From positions 1-64,000 of the forward strand of contig WGMB01000015.1 in assembly GCA_016125275.1 (NCBI GenBank): a stretch of 64,000 nt of DNA. The letters run 5' to 3'. The translations under genes were made by a program, and so were the position numbers. Every line of letters starts with the position of its first letter. Within the stretch, counting starts at the first letter, position 1. This DNA comes from Acidobacteriota bacterium (GTDB taxonomy: Bacteria > Acidobacteriota > Terriglobia > Bryobacterales > UBA6623). Of the stretch, positions 46,357-55,218 are shown in pieces. The notes beneath the pieces were generated by a model. It searched no databases. It worked only from the letters and a program-made list of their open reading frames with translations, and was not told where the DNA came from.

Positions 46357-48099
46357 TCACTCCTCCCCTCGCACCCACTCGAGCGTCGCCTGCGCCCGAA
46401 TCGACTCCACCGGCGCATCGTCCTCCCAGCGCAGAAAAATCAGCTCGTCCCGCGAGCTCTCGAACAATTCCCCGGCGACCTCCGCTTCCACCGGTTTCGA
46501 GAGCGGAGCCCCCTCCTGGTCGTGGTACACGAAGTACGTCCGGCCGCCAAAGGCCCACTGCGCAACCTTGCCTTCGCCCAACGACGCCACACCGATCAAC
46601 TCGCCCGGCGCACCCGGCGGAGCGGCGAGCTGCACCTCACCGTTCGGCGGGGCCGCCCACGCGGACGGCCGGATGGTGCGGCTCTGCGGGTCCACGACCG
46701 CCAGGTCGTACGAGCCCTGATCCAAGACGCGCAAGCCGCTCTCGGCGCCCGCCTGGAGGTCTCCCAGCAGGCTGCAGTCCGGCAAAACGTAGACGACCGG
46801 CGCCTCGCGAGTCCCTTGCAGCAGAAAGCACCGCCCCCCGCGGCTGAAGTAAGACCCGCGAGGCCTGTCGGGCGGTTCGGGGCGGATCGAAGGCACGGGC
46901 CGGACGATCCTGTAGCCGGGCGGGGCGACGCTGGGGATGGCATCGGAGCCGATGTCCAGGCTTTTGGGCGCCGGCGCGATGAGCTGACCGTCCGCCCGCC
47001 CGCCGCCCCAGACCCCGAGCAGCCTAGCCGCAGCAGGCGTGAGCGCGGGCGGAGGCCCTGCGGGCGGATCGGGCGCCCCTTCGGCCAGCTCGATGGGGAC
47101 GGAGCCCATGACCGACACGACAACCCGCGGCGTCGGTTCCTTTTCAGGGTCCTTTAGTCGGCTCGTCGTCCACAAATACTGCGGTCCCTGGTCCGCTCCA
47201 ATCAGCCGCACGAGGTTGCCGCCCTGCAACAAGCGATCGAGCGCCCAGCGTGGCTCCGCGAAATGGATCTGCCTGCCTTCCGGGGCGTCTTCAACGACGA
47301 CTGGCCAGCCCTCCCGGACGCGCCCGTCGGAGTAGCGCAACCGCCCCCCGTTCCGGCCCCCAGGCAGAATGCCGGTCACGCGCAGCTCGGGTCCGTCATA
47401 CAGGGTCGCGGGCGTTGACGGCTCTTCGTCAGCAGGAGGCTCTTCGAGCACATCGGCGAAGTCGCGATCCTGATATCTCTGCCGCAAAGCCAATTCGTAC
47501 GGCGCCAAAGAGCTCGGCTCGATGTGCTGCCAGTCCGGGAGGTCCGCTTCGAACACCGCACTGATCCAGCGTTGCTCCCGGCGTTCCTGCCCCACGTACG
47601 GCGACTCGCATTCGTTGGTCGCCAGCTCGGCTCGGCCGTCGCCGTCGGTGTCGAAAAGGATGGGCGAGCGGCCTTCCGGCTCCGCGAGAAAGCCGTGCGT
47701 ACCGGTTTCCCAGGGGGTCGGCCGTCCGCGCTCGTCCATCATCAGGAAAAGGAAGCCGCCACCGTCGATGCACATCCCGTTCCCGATGAACGGCAGCAGC
47801 ACCAGCAAGTCGTCCCGCCCGTTGCCGTCGAAATCCCCTCGATAGGAGGGTCGGCCGTAGATCGTGGTCCTCAGCCAGACGCGCCAGGGCAAACCTTCCG
47901 CGTCGACCCCCTCGATCACCACCCCCTCTTCCGCACTGTAGACGCGGCCGACGCCGACATCCATCCCCGCCTCGGTGAAGACCGCATCGTCGCCCCCGAT
48001 GTCGCCCAGATAGCTCATCGGAAACGGCGCCTGCCCCCAGCACCCGCCCACCAACAACAAGCAGCAACCCAGCCCACGAAATAACATGCCTGAGATCAT
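46357..48099 (-). CDS. Secreted FG-GAP/VCBS-like hypothetical protein, paralogue 2
   Basis: Signal peptide; DFDGNGRDDLLVLLPFIGNGMCIDGG; DTDGDGRAELATNEC; GWPVVVEDAPEGRQIH; C-terminal FLRWEDDAPVESIRAQATLEWVRGEE. Start approximate. Confidence 0.7.
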   Translation of the reverse strand: MISGMLFRGLGCCLLLVGGCWGQAPFPMSYLGDIGGDDAVFTEAGMDVGVGRVYSAEEGVVIEGVDAEGLPWRVWLRTTIYGRPSYRGDFDGNGRDDLLVLLPFIGNGMCIDGGGFLFLMMDERGRPTPWETGTHGFLAEPEGRSPILFDTDGDGRAELATNECESPYVGQERREQRWISAVFEADLPDWQHIEPSSLAPYELALRQRYQDRDFADVLEEPPADEEPSTPATLYDGPELRVTGILPGGRNGGRLRYSDGRVREGWPVVVEDAPEGRQIHFAEPRWALDRLLQGGNLVRLIGADQGPQYLWTTSRLKDPEKEPTPRVVVSVMGSVPIELAEGAPDPPAGPPPALTPAAARLLGVWGGGRADGQLIAPAPKSLDIGSDAIPSVAPPGYRIVRPVPSIRPEPPDRPRGSYFSRGGRCFLLQGTREAPVVYVLPDCSLLGDLQAGAESGLRVLDQGSYDLAVVDPQSRTIRPSAWAAPPNGEVQLAAPPGAPGELIGVASLGEGKVAQWAFGGRTYFVYHDQEGAPLSKPVEAEVAGELFESSRDELIFLRWEDDAPVESIRAQATLEWVRGEE

Positions 48100-48113
48100 A
48101 CCCCCAATCCCAA

Positions 48114-48155
48114 CCGCCCACTGCCCACTGCCCACTGCTCACCGCTCACCGCTCA
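48114..48155. repeat. Heptamer tandem repeat, 6 units
   Basis: CCGCCCA CTGCCCA CTGCCCA CTGCTCA CCGCTCA CCGCTCA (consensus CYGCYCA). Confidence 0.9.
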
Positions 48156-48204
48156 CTTCCCTGCACGCTTCGCCGCCCCGGTGCGTCATCCTTAAAGACG
48201 GGAC

Positions 48205-49821
48205 ATGGCAGCGCCGGAAAACATCATCCTCGCCCCGGAATCCGAGGCCGAGCACGCGCGGGAGCTCGCGGCGCGCTACCGCTACGAGTTCATCGAGCTC
48301 AATCGCGCCCACATCGACTCCAACCTCTTCCGCTCCATCCCCGTCGAGCTCATGTTCCGCCGCAACTTCGTGCCCTTGGCCGAACGCGACGGAGCCCTCG
48401 AAATCGCCATCGCCGACCCTTCCGAGCTGCCCGCCCTCGATGAGATCTCGGCGCTGCTCGGCAAGAAGCTCCGCATCAAGGTCGCCACCCTCGCCCAGAT
48501 CACTGACCTGCTCAAGAAGACCGAGCAGTCCCAGCGCGTGCTCGAAGAGGTCACCGAAGGCTTCGTGCTCGACGTGGTCCGCGACGAGGACAACGACAAC
48601 GAGACCCTCTCCATCGAGAAGCTCACCGGCGGCGACGACATCTCGCCGGTCATCAAGCTCGTCGACACCACCATCTTCAACGCCCTCGAGCGCCGCGCCT
48701 CCGACATCCACATCGAGACCCGCAACGCCGAGGTCGCCATCAAGTACCGCATCGACGGCGTGCTGCACTACGCCATGCCGCCGATCTCCAAGGACTGGCA
48801 CGAGACCATCCTGTCGCGCATCAAGGTCATGTCGGAGCTCGACATCGCCGAGCGCCGCGTGCCCCAGGACGGCCGCTTCCGCGTCCGCTACAAAGGCCGC
48901 CAAATCGACTTCCGCGTCTCGATCATGCCCACCGTCCACGGTGAAGACGCCGTGCTGCGCGTGCTCGACAAAGAGTCGATGAGCGAGAAGTTCAAGAAGC
49001 TCTCGCTCGACGTGATCGGCTTCTCCGAACGCGACAAGCGCCGCTTCGGGCGCTACATCCGCGAGCCCTACGGCATGGTCCTGGTCACCGGCCCCACCGG
49101 CTCCGGTAAGACGACCACGCTCTACTCGGCGCTGAGCGAGATCAAGACCGACGAAGACAAGATCATCACCATCGAGGACCCGGTCGAGTACCAGCTTCAC
49201 GGCATCACCCAGATCCCGGTGAACGAGAAGAAGGGCCTGACCTTCGCCCGCGGCCTCCGCTCGATCCTGCGCCACGACCCCGACAAGATCATGGTCGGCG
49301 AGATCCGCGACCCGGAAACGGCGCAGATCGCCATCCAGTCGGCGCTCACCGGCCACTTGGTCTTCACCACCGTCCACGCCAACAACGTGGTGGACGTGCT
49401 GGGCCGCTTCCTCAACATGGGCGTGGAAGCCTACAACTTCGTCTCGGCGCTCAACTGCATCCTGGCGCAGCGGCTGGTGCGGCTCAATTGCCCGCACTGC
49501 ACCCGCCAGATCCGGCAAGACCCCGAGCTGATCGAAGAATCCCGGCTGCCGCTGGAGCAGTGGGGCGACTTCCTGTTCGCCGAGGGCGAAGGCTGCATCG
49601 AATGCTCCGGAACGGGCTTCCGCGGCCGCACGGCGATCCACGAGCTGCTGGACATGTCCGACCGCATCCGCGAGCTGATCCTGGAGCGCCGCCCCTCGTC
49701 AGAGATCATGCGCGCAGCCCGGGAAGAAGGCATGACCACCCTGCGCGAATCCGCCATCGAGCGCGTCCGCGACGGCATCACGACTTTGAGGGAGATCAAC
49801 AAGGTGACGTTTATCGAGTAG
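48205..49821 (+). CDS. pilB: Type IV pilus/T2SS assembly ATPase (PilB/GspE)
   Basis: RRASDIHIETRNAEVAIKYRIDGVL; VTGPTGSGKTTTLYSAL; DKIITIEDPVEYQL; RSILRHDPDKIMVGEIRDPETA; tetracysteine CPHC...CIEC. Confidence 0.95.
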   Translation: MAAPENIILAPESEAEHARELAARYRYEFIELNRAHIDSNLFRSIPVELMFRRNFVPLAERDGALEIAIADPSELPALDEISALLGKKLRIKVATLAQITDLLKKTEQSQRVLEEVTEGFVLDVVRDEDNDNETLSIEKLTGGDDISPVIKLVDTTIFNALERRASDIHIETRNAEVAIKYRIDGVLHYAMPPISKDWHETILSRIKVMSELDIAERRVPQDGRFRVRYKGRQIDFRVSIMPTVHGEDAVLRVLDKESMSEKFKKLSLDVIGFSERDKRRFGRYIREPYGMVLVTGPTGSGKTTTLYSALSEIKTDEDKIITIEDPVEYQLHGITQIPVNEKKGLTFARGLRSILRHDPDKIMVGEIRDPETAQIAIQSALTGHLVFTTVHANNVVDVLGRFLNMGVEAYNFVSALNCILAQRLVRLNCPHCTRQIRQDPELIEESRLPLEQWGDFLFAEGEGCIECSGTGFRGRTAIHELLDMSDRIRELILERRPSSEIMRAAREEGMTTLRESAIERVRDGITTLREINKVTFIE

Positions 49822-49830
49822 TCGTCAACC

Positions 49831-49854
49831 GTGAACGGTGAGCCGTGAACCGTG
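49831..49854 (+). repeat. Left inverted repeat of a putative IVS-like element
   Basis: GTGAACGGTGAGCCGTGAACCGTG; 23/24 match to the reverse complement of 50236-50259. Confidence 0.9.
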
Positions 49855-49860
49855 GTTGAG

Positions 49861-50223
49861 CGCCCCATGCTAGTGCGATCGTTTCGAGACTCGGAGGCTT
49901 GGCAAGCGTCTCACGAGCTCACACTGAGGATCTACGGAGTGACGCGTCAGTTTCCACGCGAAGAGCTCTTCGGACTGACGAGCCAACTACGGAGGGCCGC
50001 CAGCTCGATCGCGGCCAACCTGGCGGAAGGCTACGGCAGGCACTCGAAGTCGGAGCTCCGGCGTTTCTGTCGCATCGCCAACGGCTCCCTGCACGAGACG
50101 AGCTATTTCCTTCTGCTGGCCACGGACTTGGGATACCTGGAAGAAGCAACGATGGACGATCTGACCCAGATGACGAGACGAGTCGGCCAACTCTTGGGAG
50201 GAATCGAACGCAGCCTCGGCTGA
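49861..50223 (+). CDS. Four-helix-bundle protein (23S rRNA intervening-sequence protein family)
   Basis: SFRDSEAWQASHELTLRIYGVTRQFPREELFGLTSQLRRAASSIAANLAEGYGRHSKSELRRFCRIANGSLHETSYFLLLATDLGYL. Start approximate (tool start 49852). Confidence 0.9.
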   Translation, partial: RPMLVRSFRDSEAWQASHELTLRIYGVTRQFPREELFGLTSQLRRAASSIAANLAEGYGRHSKSELRRFCRIANGSLHETSYFLLLATDLGYLEEATMDDLTQMTRRVGQLLGGIERSLG

Positions 50224-50235
50224 GCCCCAACGGCT

Positions 50236-50259
50236 CACGGTTCACGGCTCACGGTTCAC
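50236..50259 (-). repeat. Right inverted repeat of a putative IVS-like element
   Basis: CACGGTTCACGGCTCACGGTTCAC; part of the heptamer array CGGCTCA CGGTTCA CGGCTCA CGGTTCA (50231-50258). Confidence 0.9.
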
Positions 50260-50264
50260 GAACA

Positions 50265-51164
50265 ATGCCCCTCCCCTCCCTCATCTCCGACCCGCCCCCC
50301 CTCGTCGTCTTCGAGTTCGACGAGAGCGGCGTCACCGCCGTGCGCCGCGACCCGCGCACCCTCGACGTCGTCGCCCGCGCCGAGCGCTCCTTCGCGCCCG
50401 GCGTCCTCGACGTCTCCGCCGCCCACCCCAACATCCGTGACATCGAGTCCGTCGAGACCGCCGTCGAGGAGATCCTCGTCGAGCTCGGCCCCCTGCCCCG
50501 TCCCGAGGCCGCCATCCTGCTGCCCGACGGCGCCTCCCGCCTCACCCTGCTCGACTTCACCGACCTGCCCGGCTCGGCCGAGGAGCGCCTCAAGCTCATC
50601 CGCTTCCGGCTCGTCAAATCCGTCCCATTCGACATCGACTCCGCCCGCATCGCCTACCGCGTCGACAAGGTCGAGGCCGGCCGCCGCCGTGTCTTCGTGC
50701 AGGCCCTCAGCGAGGAGTCGGTCGGCCAATACGAGCGCGCCCTCGAACGCTTCGACCTCTGGCCCGGCTACGTCGGCGGCTCCACCGCCGCGACCCTCAA
50801 CCTGCTCGAGCCCGGCGGCATGACGCTGCTTGCCAAGCTCTCCGACCGCACCCTCACCATGGCCGCCGTCGACCGCGGCCGCCTGCTGATGATCCGCACC
50901 GTCGAGACCGCCCTCAACTCCGTCGACGACGAGCGCCGCGCCTTGCAGGACCTGACCGCCGACCTCTATCCCACGCTCGTGTTCATCGCCGACACCCTCG
51001 GCGCGCCGGCCGCCCGCATCGTCATGGCCGGCTTCGGCGAGCTGCTCGAGCCGGCTCTGCGCGAGCTGCCGCACGAGCTCGGCTGCCAGGTCGCGCCGTT
51101 GGTCTCGAACTACGGGCCCGTCGGCCCGCGCGAAGCCGGCATCTGGGGGTACCTGCGCGCATGA
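50265..51164 (+). CDS. PilM-like pilus assembly protein
   Basis: Actin-like fold with weak motifs: VVFEFDESGVTAVRR...LPRPEAAILLPDGASRLTLLDF...LKLIRFRLVKSVPFD; positional context before PilN/PilO-like genes. Confidence 0.78.
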   Translation: MPLPSLISDPPPLVVFEFDESGVTAVRRDPRTLDVVARAERSFAPGVLDVSAAHPNIRDIESVETAVEEILVELGPLPRPEAAILLPDGASRLTLLDFTDLPGSAEERLKLIRFRLVKSVPFDIDSARIAYRVDKVEAGRRRVFVQALSEESVGQYERALERFDLWPGYVGGSTAATLNLLEPGGMTLLAKLSDRTLTMAAVDRGRLLMIRTVETALNSVDDERRALQDLTADLYPTLVFIADTLGAPAARIVMAGFGELLEPALRELPHELGCQVAPLVSNYGPVGPREAGIWGYLRA

Positions 51165-51700
51165 CCTCCGCCCTGCCCCAGGTCTTTGTCGAGACGCCCC
51201 GGCTGCGCCTGCGCTCCTGGACCGAGGCCGACCTGCCCGCGCTGCATCGCAAGGTCTTCGGCGACCCGGCCGTCATGGTCTTCTCGAACGGCGTCAAGAC
51301 CCTCGAACAGGTCCGCGACTGGATCGCCGCCGACCAGGCCCGCGGCGTCGAACAGGGCTTCTCGCACTGGGCCGTCGAGCGCAAGAGCGACGACGCCTTC
51401 ATCGGGCTCTGCGGCCTCAAGCTCCAGCCCCTGGCCGAAGGCTCCTACCCCGAGGTCGGCTACCGCCTGGAGCGCGCCGCCTGGGGACGCGGCCTCGCCA
51501 CCGAAGCCGCCGGCGGCGTCCTCCAGTGGGCTTGGACGCACACCCGCTACCCGGAGATCATCGCCCTGATTCATCCTGAAAACCTTCGCTCGGTCCGCGT
51601 CGTCCAAAAGTTGGGGATGCGGCTCGGCTGGCAGACCGACTGGTACGGCATACGGCACGACGTCTACGTCGCCGAGCGGCCCGCGCGGGAGGTCGTCTAG
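51161..51700 (+). CDS. GNAT family N-acetyltransferase (RimJ/RimL-like)
   Basis: VFVETPRLRLRSWTEADLPALHR...EVGYRLERAAWGRGLATEAAGGVLQWAW...NLRSVRVVQKLGMRL; ATGA overlap with the upstream gene. Confidence 0.93.
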   Translation: MTSALPQVFVETPRLRLRSWTEADLPALHRKVFGDPAVMVFSNGVKTLEQVRDWIAADQARGVEQGFSHWAVERKSDDAFIGLCGLKLQPLAEGSYPEVGYRLERAAWGRGLATEAAGGVLQWAWTHTRYPEIIALIHPENLRSVRVVQKLGMRLGWQTDWYGIRHDVYVAERPAREVV

Positions 51701-52266
51701 TGCGCGCCGACATGAATCTCGCCAGCCATCCGTTCGGCCGCTCGCGGCTGTTCTGGCTGCTCAGCAGCCTCGCCGCCGCCGGCCTGCTCGCCGCCGGAGT
51801 CGCCCTTGCCATGGACTTCTCCGGCGCCCGCACGATGCCGCCCGAGATGCTCCAGACCCGCCAGAAGCTCCAGGAACAGCTCCAGCAGCTCGCCGCCGAG
51901 GAGGCCGAGCTGCGCGGCGAGTTCAACGACCCCGCCACCGTCGACATCTACGACCGCTCGCACTTCCTCAACCAGTTGCTCACCCGCAAGGGCGTCTCCT
52001 GGACCCAGACCTTCGCCGACCTGGAAGCCATCCTGCCGCCCCGCGTGCTGATGATGCAGGTGCGCCCGGAGGTCACCTTCGACAACGACGTGCAGCTCGA
52101 GATGCAGGTCGGCGCCGAGACCTGGGACGACTTCATCGAGTTCGTCTCGGCCCTCGAAGCCTCTGACAAGTTCAAGCAGCCCAACGTGCGCGGCTACAGC
52201 CCGCCCAACGACAACGAGCCCTACTTCCGCTTCCAGCTCACGGTGGACTATGCCCAGCAACTCTGA
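51700..52266 (+). CDS. PilN-like protein
   Basis: MNLASHPFGRSRLFWLLSSLAAAGLLAAG; coiled-coil; position after pilM. Confidence 0.75.
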   Translation: MRADMNLASHPFGRSRLFWLLSSLAAAGLLAAGVALAMDFSGARTMPPEMLQTRQKLQEQLQQLAAEEAELRGEFNDPATVDIYDRSHFLNQLLTRKGVSWTQTFADLEAILPPRVLMMQVRPEVTFDNDVQLEMQVGAETWDDFIEFVSALEASDKFKQPNVRGYSPPNDNEPYFRFQLTVDYAQQL

Positions 52267-52837
52267 CAATCGGCCCAGGGTCGGCGGGGCCTGGCTGCGC
52301 AAGGTCCCCCGCAACCGCGTCGTCGGCGCGCTGGCCGCCGTCGCCGTCTGCGAGCTCGCCTTTTGGTTCCTCGCCGTGCGGCCGCTGGCCGACCAGGAGC
52401 TCGAGCAGCAGCAGTTGCTCGCCAGCCTGGCCCAGCAGGTGCAGCAGCGGCAGGCTTCGGTGGAGCGCCTGCGGGCCGCCTCCGCCGCGATCCATGAAGC
52501 CCAGGGCGAGGGCGACGAGCTGCTCGACGAGCTGACCTTCGACCGCCAAACCACCTTCTCCGAGCTGCTCACCGAGCTCGGCCGCGCCGCCAAGGAAGCC
52601 GGCGTCGAGGTCCGCGAGACCAACTACCAGAGCGACACCATCGACGGCAACGAGCGCTACGGCATGGTCTCCATCAGCGCCAACTTCCGCGGCGAGTACG
52701 AGAACCTCGTCAAGTTGCTCAACCTGCTCGACCACTCCGAGAAGTTCCTCATCGTGGAGCGCCTCGGCGCGGCGCCCCGCGAAGAGGGCGGCCTCCAAAT
52801 CACCATGCGCGTAGACGCCTTCGTTCGGAACCTATGA
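52250..52837 (+). CDS. PilO-like protein
   Basis: Single N-terminal TM, coiled coil, C-terminal GEYENLVKLLNLLDHSEKFLIVERL. Confidence 0.75.
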   Translation: MPSNSDNRPRVGGAWLRKVPRNRVVGALAAVAVCELAFWFLAVRPLADQELEQQQLLASLAQQVQQRQASVERLRAASAAIHEAQGEGDELLDELTFDRQTTFSELLTELGRAAKEAGVEVRETNYQSDTIDGNERYGMVSISANFRGEYENLVKLLNLLDHSEKFLIVERLGAAPREEGGLQITMRVDAFVRNL

Positions 52838-53586
52838 AGATCGGCACCGAAGACAAGAAGAAGACGATCCTGGCGGTCGGCCTGACGCTGGTGGCGCTGG
52901 GAACGGTCTACGTGCAGTTCTTCACGGGCGACGCCGGCTCCACGACGCCGCGCGCCGTCGCCTCCACCCAGCCCAAGAGCGCTCTGTCGCCCCAGGCCCG
53001 CCCGTCCCGCAACGTCGGCGCGGGCGCCGCCCCGGCCGCCGCCGTCTCCACCGGAGGCCGCCGCCGGGTGGTCCGCGTGGGCAACGCCTTCGAGCCCATC
53101 TGGCGCCGCTCGCATGACGACGACGCCTTCGATCCCCTCAACGAAGATCCCACCCTCGCCACCTCGCGGCTGGCCGCCGTCCGCGGCGTGAGCTTCGGCG
53201 GCGTCGAACGCAACATCTTCCGCTTCGGCGAGCGCAAGAAGGCCGTCGCGCCGCCCCCCGATTCCACCATCGCCGAAGCTCAGAAGCGCCAGCAGGAGTT
53301 CGCCGCGCGCGCCAAGGCCCAAAACCCCCAGCCCACCGCTGCGCCGGCCGAGCAGCCCCGCCGCGCGCCGCGCCTCACCTGGAAGTACTACGGCTACGCA
53401 GCCCCCTCCGGCGACGGCGAGCGCCGCGCCTTCCTGCTCGACGGCGAAGACGTGCTGATCGGCTCCGAAGGCTCGATTCTCAAAAACCGCTACAAATTGG
53501 TGCGCATCGGGCTCACCAACGTCGTCATAGAAGATATGCAGTTCAAGGAGGAGCAGTCGCTCGCGATCACCGCTCCCAAGGGATGA
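52834..53586 (+). CDS. PilP-like/hypothetical pilus-operon protein
   Basis: Single N-terminal TM, Ala/Pro-rich linker, small C-terminal beta domain LTWKYYGYAAPSGDGERRAFLLDGEDVLIGSEGSILKNRYKLVRIGLTNVVIEDM. Confidence 0.6.
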   Translation: MKIGTEDKKKTILAVGLTLVALGTVYVQFFTGDAGSTTPRAVASTQPKSALSPQARPSRNVGAGAAPAAAVSTGGRRRVVRVGNAFEPIWRRSHDDDAFDPLNEDPTLATSRLAAVRGVSFGGVERNIFRFGERKKAVAPPPDSTIAEAQKRQQEFAARAKAQNPQPTAAPAEQPRRAPRLTWKYYGYAAPSGDGERRAFLLDGEDVLIGSEGSILKNRYKLVRIGLTNVVIEDMQFKEEQSLAITAPKG

Positions 53587-53587
53587 G

Positions 53588-55213
53588 ATGAAGATTCGAG
53601 CTCAGCGCGGACGCTCCAACCAAGGCGGCTTCGCCTTGATCGCCATCCTGTTCGGCGCCGCCGTCCTGGCGATCGTGCTCGCGCGCGCCCTGCCGCGCGA
53701 CGCCATGAGCGCCCAGCGCGTCCGCGAAGAGCGCCTCATCAACCACGGCGAGGAATACGCCCGCGCCATCCAGCTCTACTTCCGCGAGAACAAGAAGTAC
53801 CCCGAAGAGCTCGACGACCTGGAAGATACCAACGGCGTACGCTACCTCCGCCGGCGCTACAAGGACCCCATCACCGGCGAGGACGAGTGGCGGCTGATCC
53901 ACATGGGGACCGACGGCCGCTTCAAGGATTCGCTGGTCTACGACCTCGAGGACGAGGAAGGCGCCGAGGGCGGCGACCCGAACTCAGTGCGCACCAGCGG
54001 GTCTTCCGGCATGGGTTCGCTCTCCCGCTCCGGCTCCTCCGATGCGCGGCGCGCCCGCATGCAAGCGAGCGCCGGCGCGGTGATGACCGGCTTCGACGGC
54101 GCCGAGCGAGCCCTCAAGGAGCGCGAATCGGCCGCGCCCGATCCCACCGACCGCAGCGCCCAGGGCCCCTACGGCGGACCGTTCCCCGGCCAGGAAGGCG
54201 CCGCCAATCAGCAGCCCGAGCTCGGCCCCGACGGCCAGCCCGTCGCGCCGGACTACTCCGCGACGCTGCCCGAGAACGTCCCCGCCAACGCCGGCCAGGC
54301 GCAGCCCGGCCAGATGCCGATTCCCGGCCTGCCCACCTCGCGCGGCGGCATCGGCTCTCGCCGCGACGCCCGCCAGAACCGCCTCGGCGGCGGCCTCGGC
54401 GGCTCCCAGCAGCAGTCGCCCACGGCCACGCCCGGCGGCTTCCCCGGCATGAGCCCCACCGGCGGAGTCGCCCCGCAGGCCGCCGACGTCATCCAGAAGC
54501 TGCTCACCACGCCCCGCCCCGGCGGCCTGGCCGGACTGCGCGGCGCCCAGAACGCCTTGCAGCAACAGCAGGGCCAACAGGGCCAAACCTTCCAGGAAGG
54601 CGTCGCCGGCGTGGCCTCCAAGGCCCAGTCCAAGGGCGTCAAGGTCTACAAGGGTGAGGAGCAGTTCAACCTCTGGGAGTTCGTCTACGACTACCGCAAG
54701 GATCAGGCCATGGCCGGCATGATGGCGGGCATGGGCGGCCAGGGCGCGGGGAACATCGATCCCACCCAGCCGGGCCTCACCCCGGGCGGCATGATGGGCG
54801 GCGCGCCGGGCGGCGCCGCAGGCCCAGGGGCGTTCGGCGCCGCCGGCCCGGGAGCGTTCGGCGGAGCCGCCGGACCCGGCGCCTTCGGCGCGGCGGGCGC
54901 CCAGCCCGGCATGCAGCCCGCCGACCCCACCGCCGGCTACCAGCCGCCCGACCAGACGACGACGGCTGCCCCCACCGATCCGGCCGACCGGCCGCAGCGC
55001 GGCACCGGCGGCGCGACCGGCCCCGGGACCGTCCCCACCCTGCCCGGCCAGACGACGCCCGACATGCAGAACCTGCCCGCCGACGTGCAAGAGATGGTGC
55101 GCCGGCAGATGGAGCAGATGCAACAGATGCAGCAGCAACAGCAGCAGCAGAGCAACAGCAACCGCAGCCGCCAGTTGACGCCCTCGTCCGCCTCGCCCCA
55201 GCCCAACCCGTAG
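53588..55213 (+). CDS. Pseudopilin-like protein with long Gly/Pro/Gln-rich C-terminal extension
   Basis: RGRSNQGG|FALIAILFGAAVLAIVLARALPRD leader; GspG-like region YFRENKKYPEELDDLEDTNGVRYLRRRYKDPITGEDEW; low-complexity tail. Confidence 0.75.
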   Translation: MKIRAQRGRSNQGGFALIAILFGAAVLAIVLARALPRDAMSAQRVREERLINHGEEYARAIQLYFRENKKYPEELDDLEDTNGVRYLRRRYKDPITGEDEWRLIHMGTDGRFKDSLVYDLEDEEGAEGGDPNSVRTSGSSGMGSLSRSGSSDARRARMQASAGAVMTGFDGAERALKERESAAPDPTDRSAQGPYGGPFPGQEGAANQQPELGPDGQPVAPDYSATLPENVPANAGQAQPGQMPIPGLPTSRGGIGSRRDARQNRLGGGLGGSQQQSPTATPGGFPGMSPTGGVAPQAADVIQKLLTTPRPGGLAGLRGAQNALQQQQGQQGQTFQEGVAGVASKAQSKGVKVYKGEEQFNLWEFVYDYRKDQAMAGMMAGMGGQGAGNIDPTQPGLTPGGMMGGAPGGAAGPGAFGAAGPGAFGGAAGPGAFGAAGAQPGMQPADPTAGYQPPDQTTTAAPTDPADRPQRGTGGATGPGTVPTLPGQTTPDMQNLPADVQEMVRRQMEQMQQMQQQQQQQSNSNRSRQLTPSSASPQPNP

Positions 55214-55218
55214 TAGAT

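Noticed and set aside
48114-48155. CRISPR-like array
   Set aside because: Units are 7 bp and contiguous with no spacers, and no cas genes are nearby; treated as a heptamer tandem repeat.
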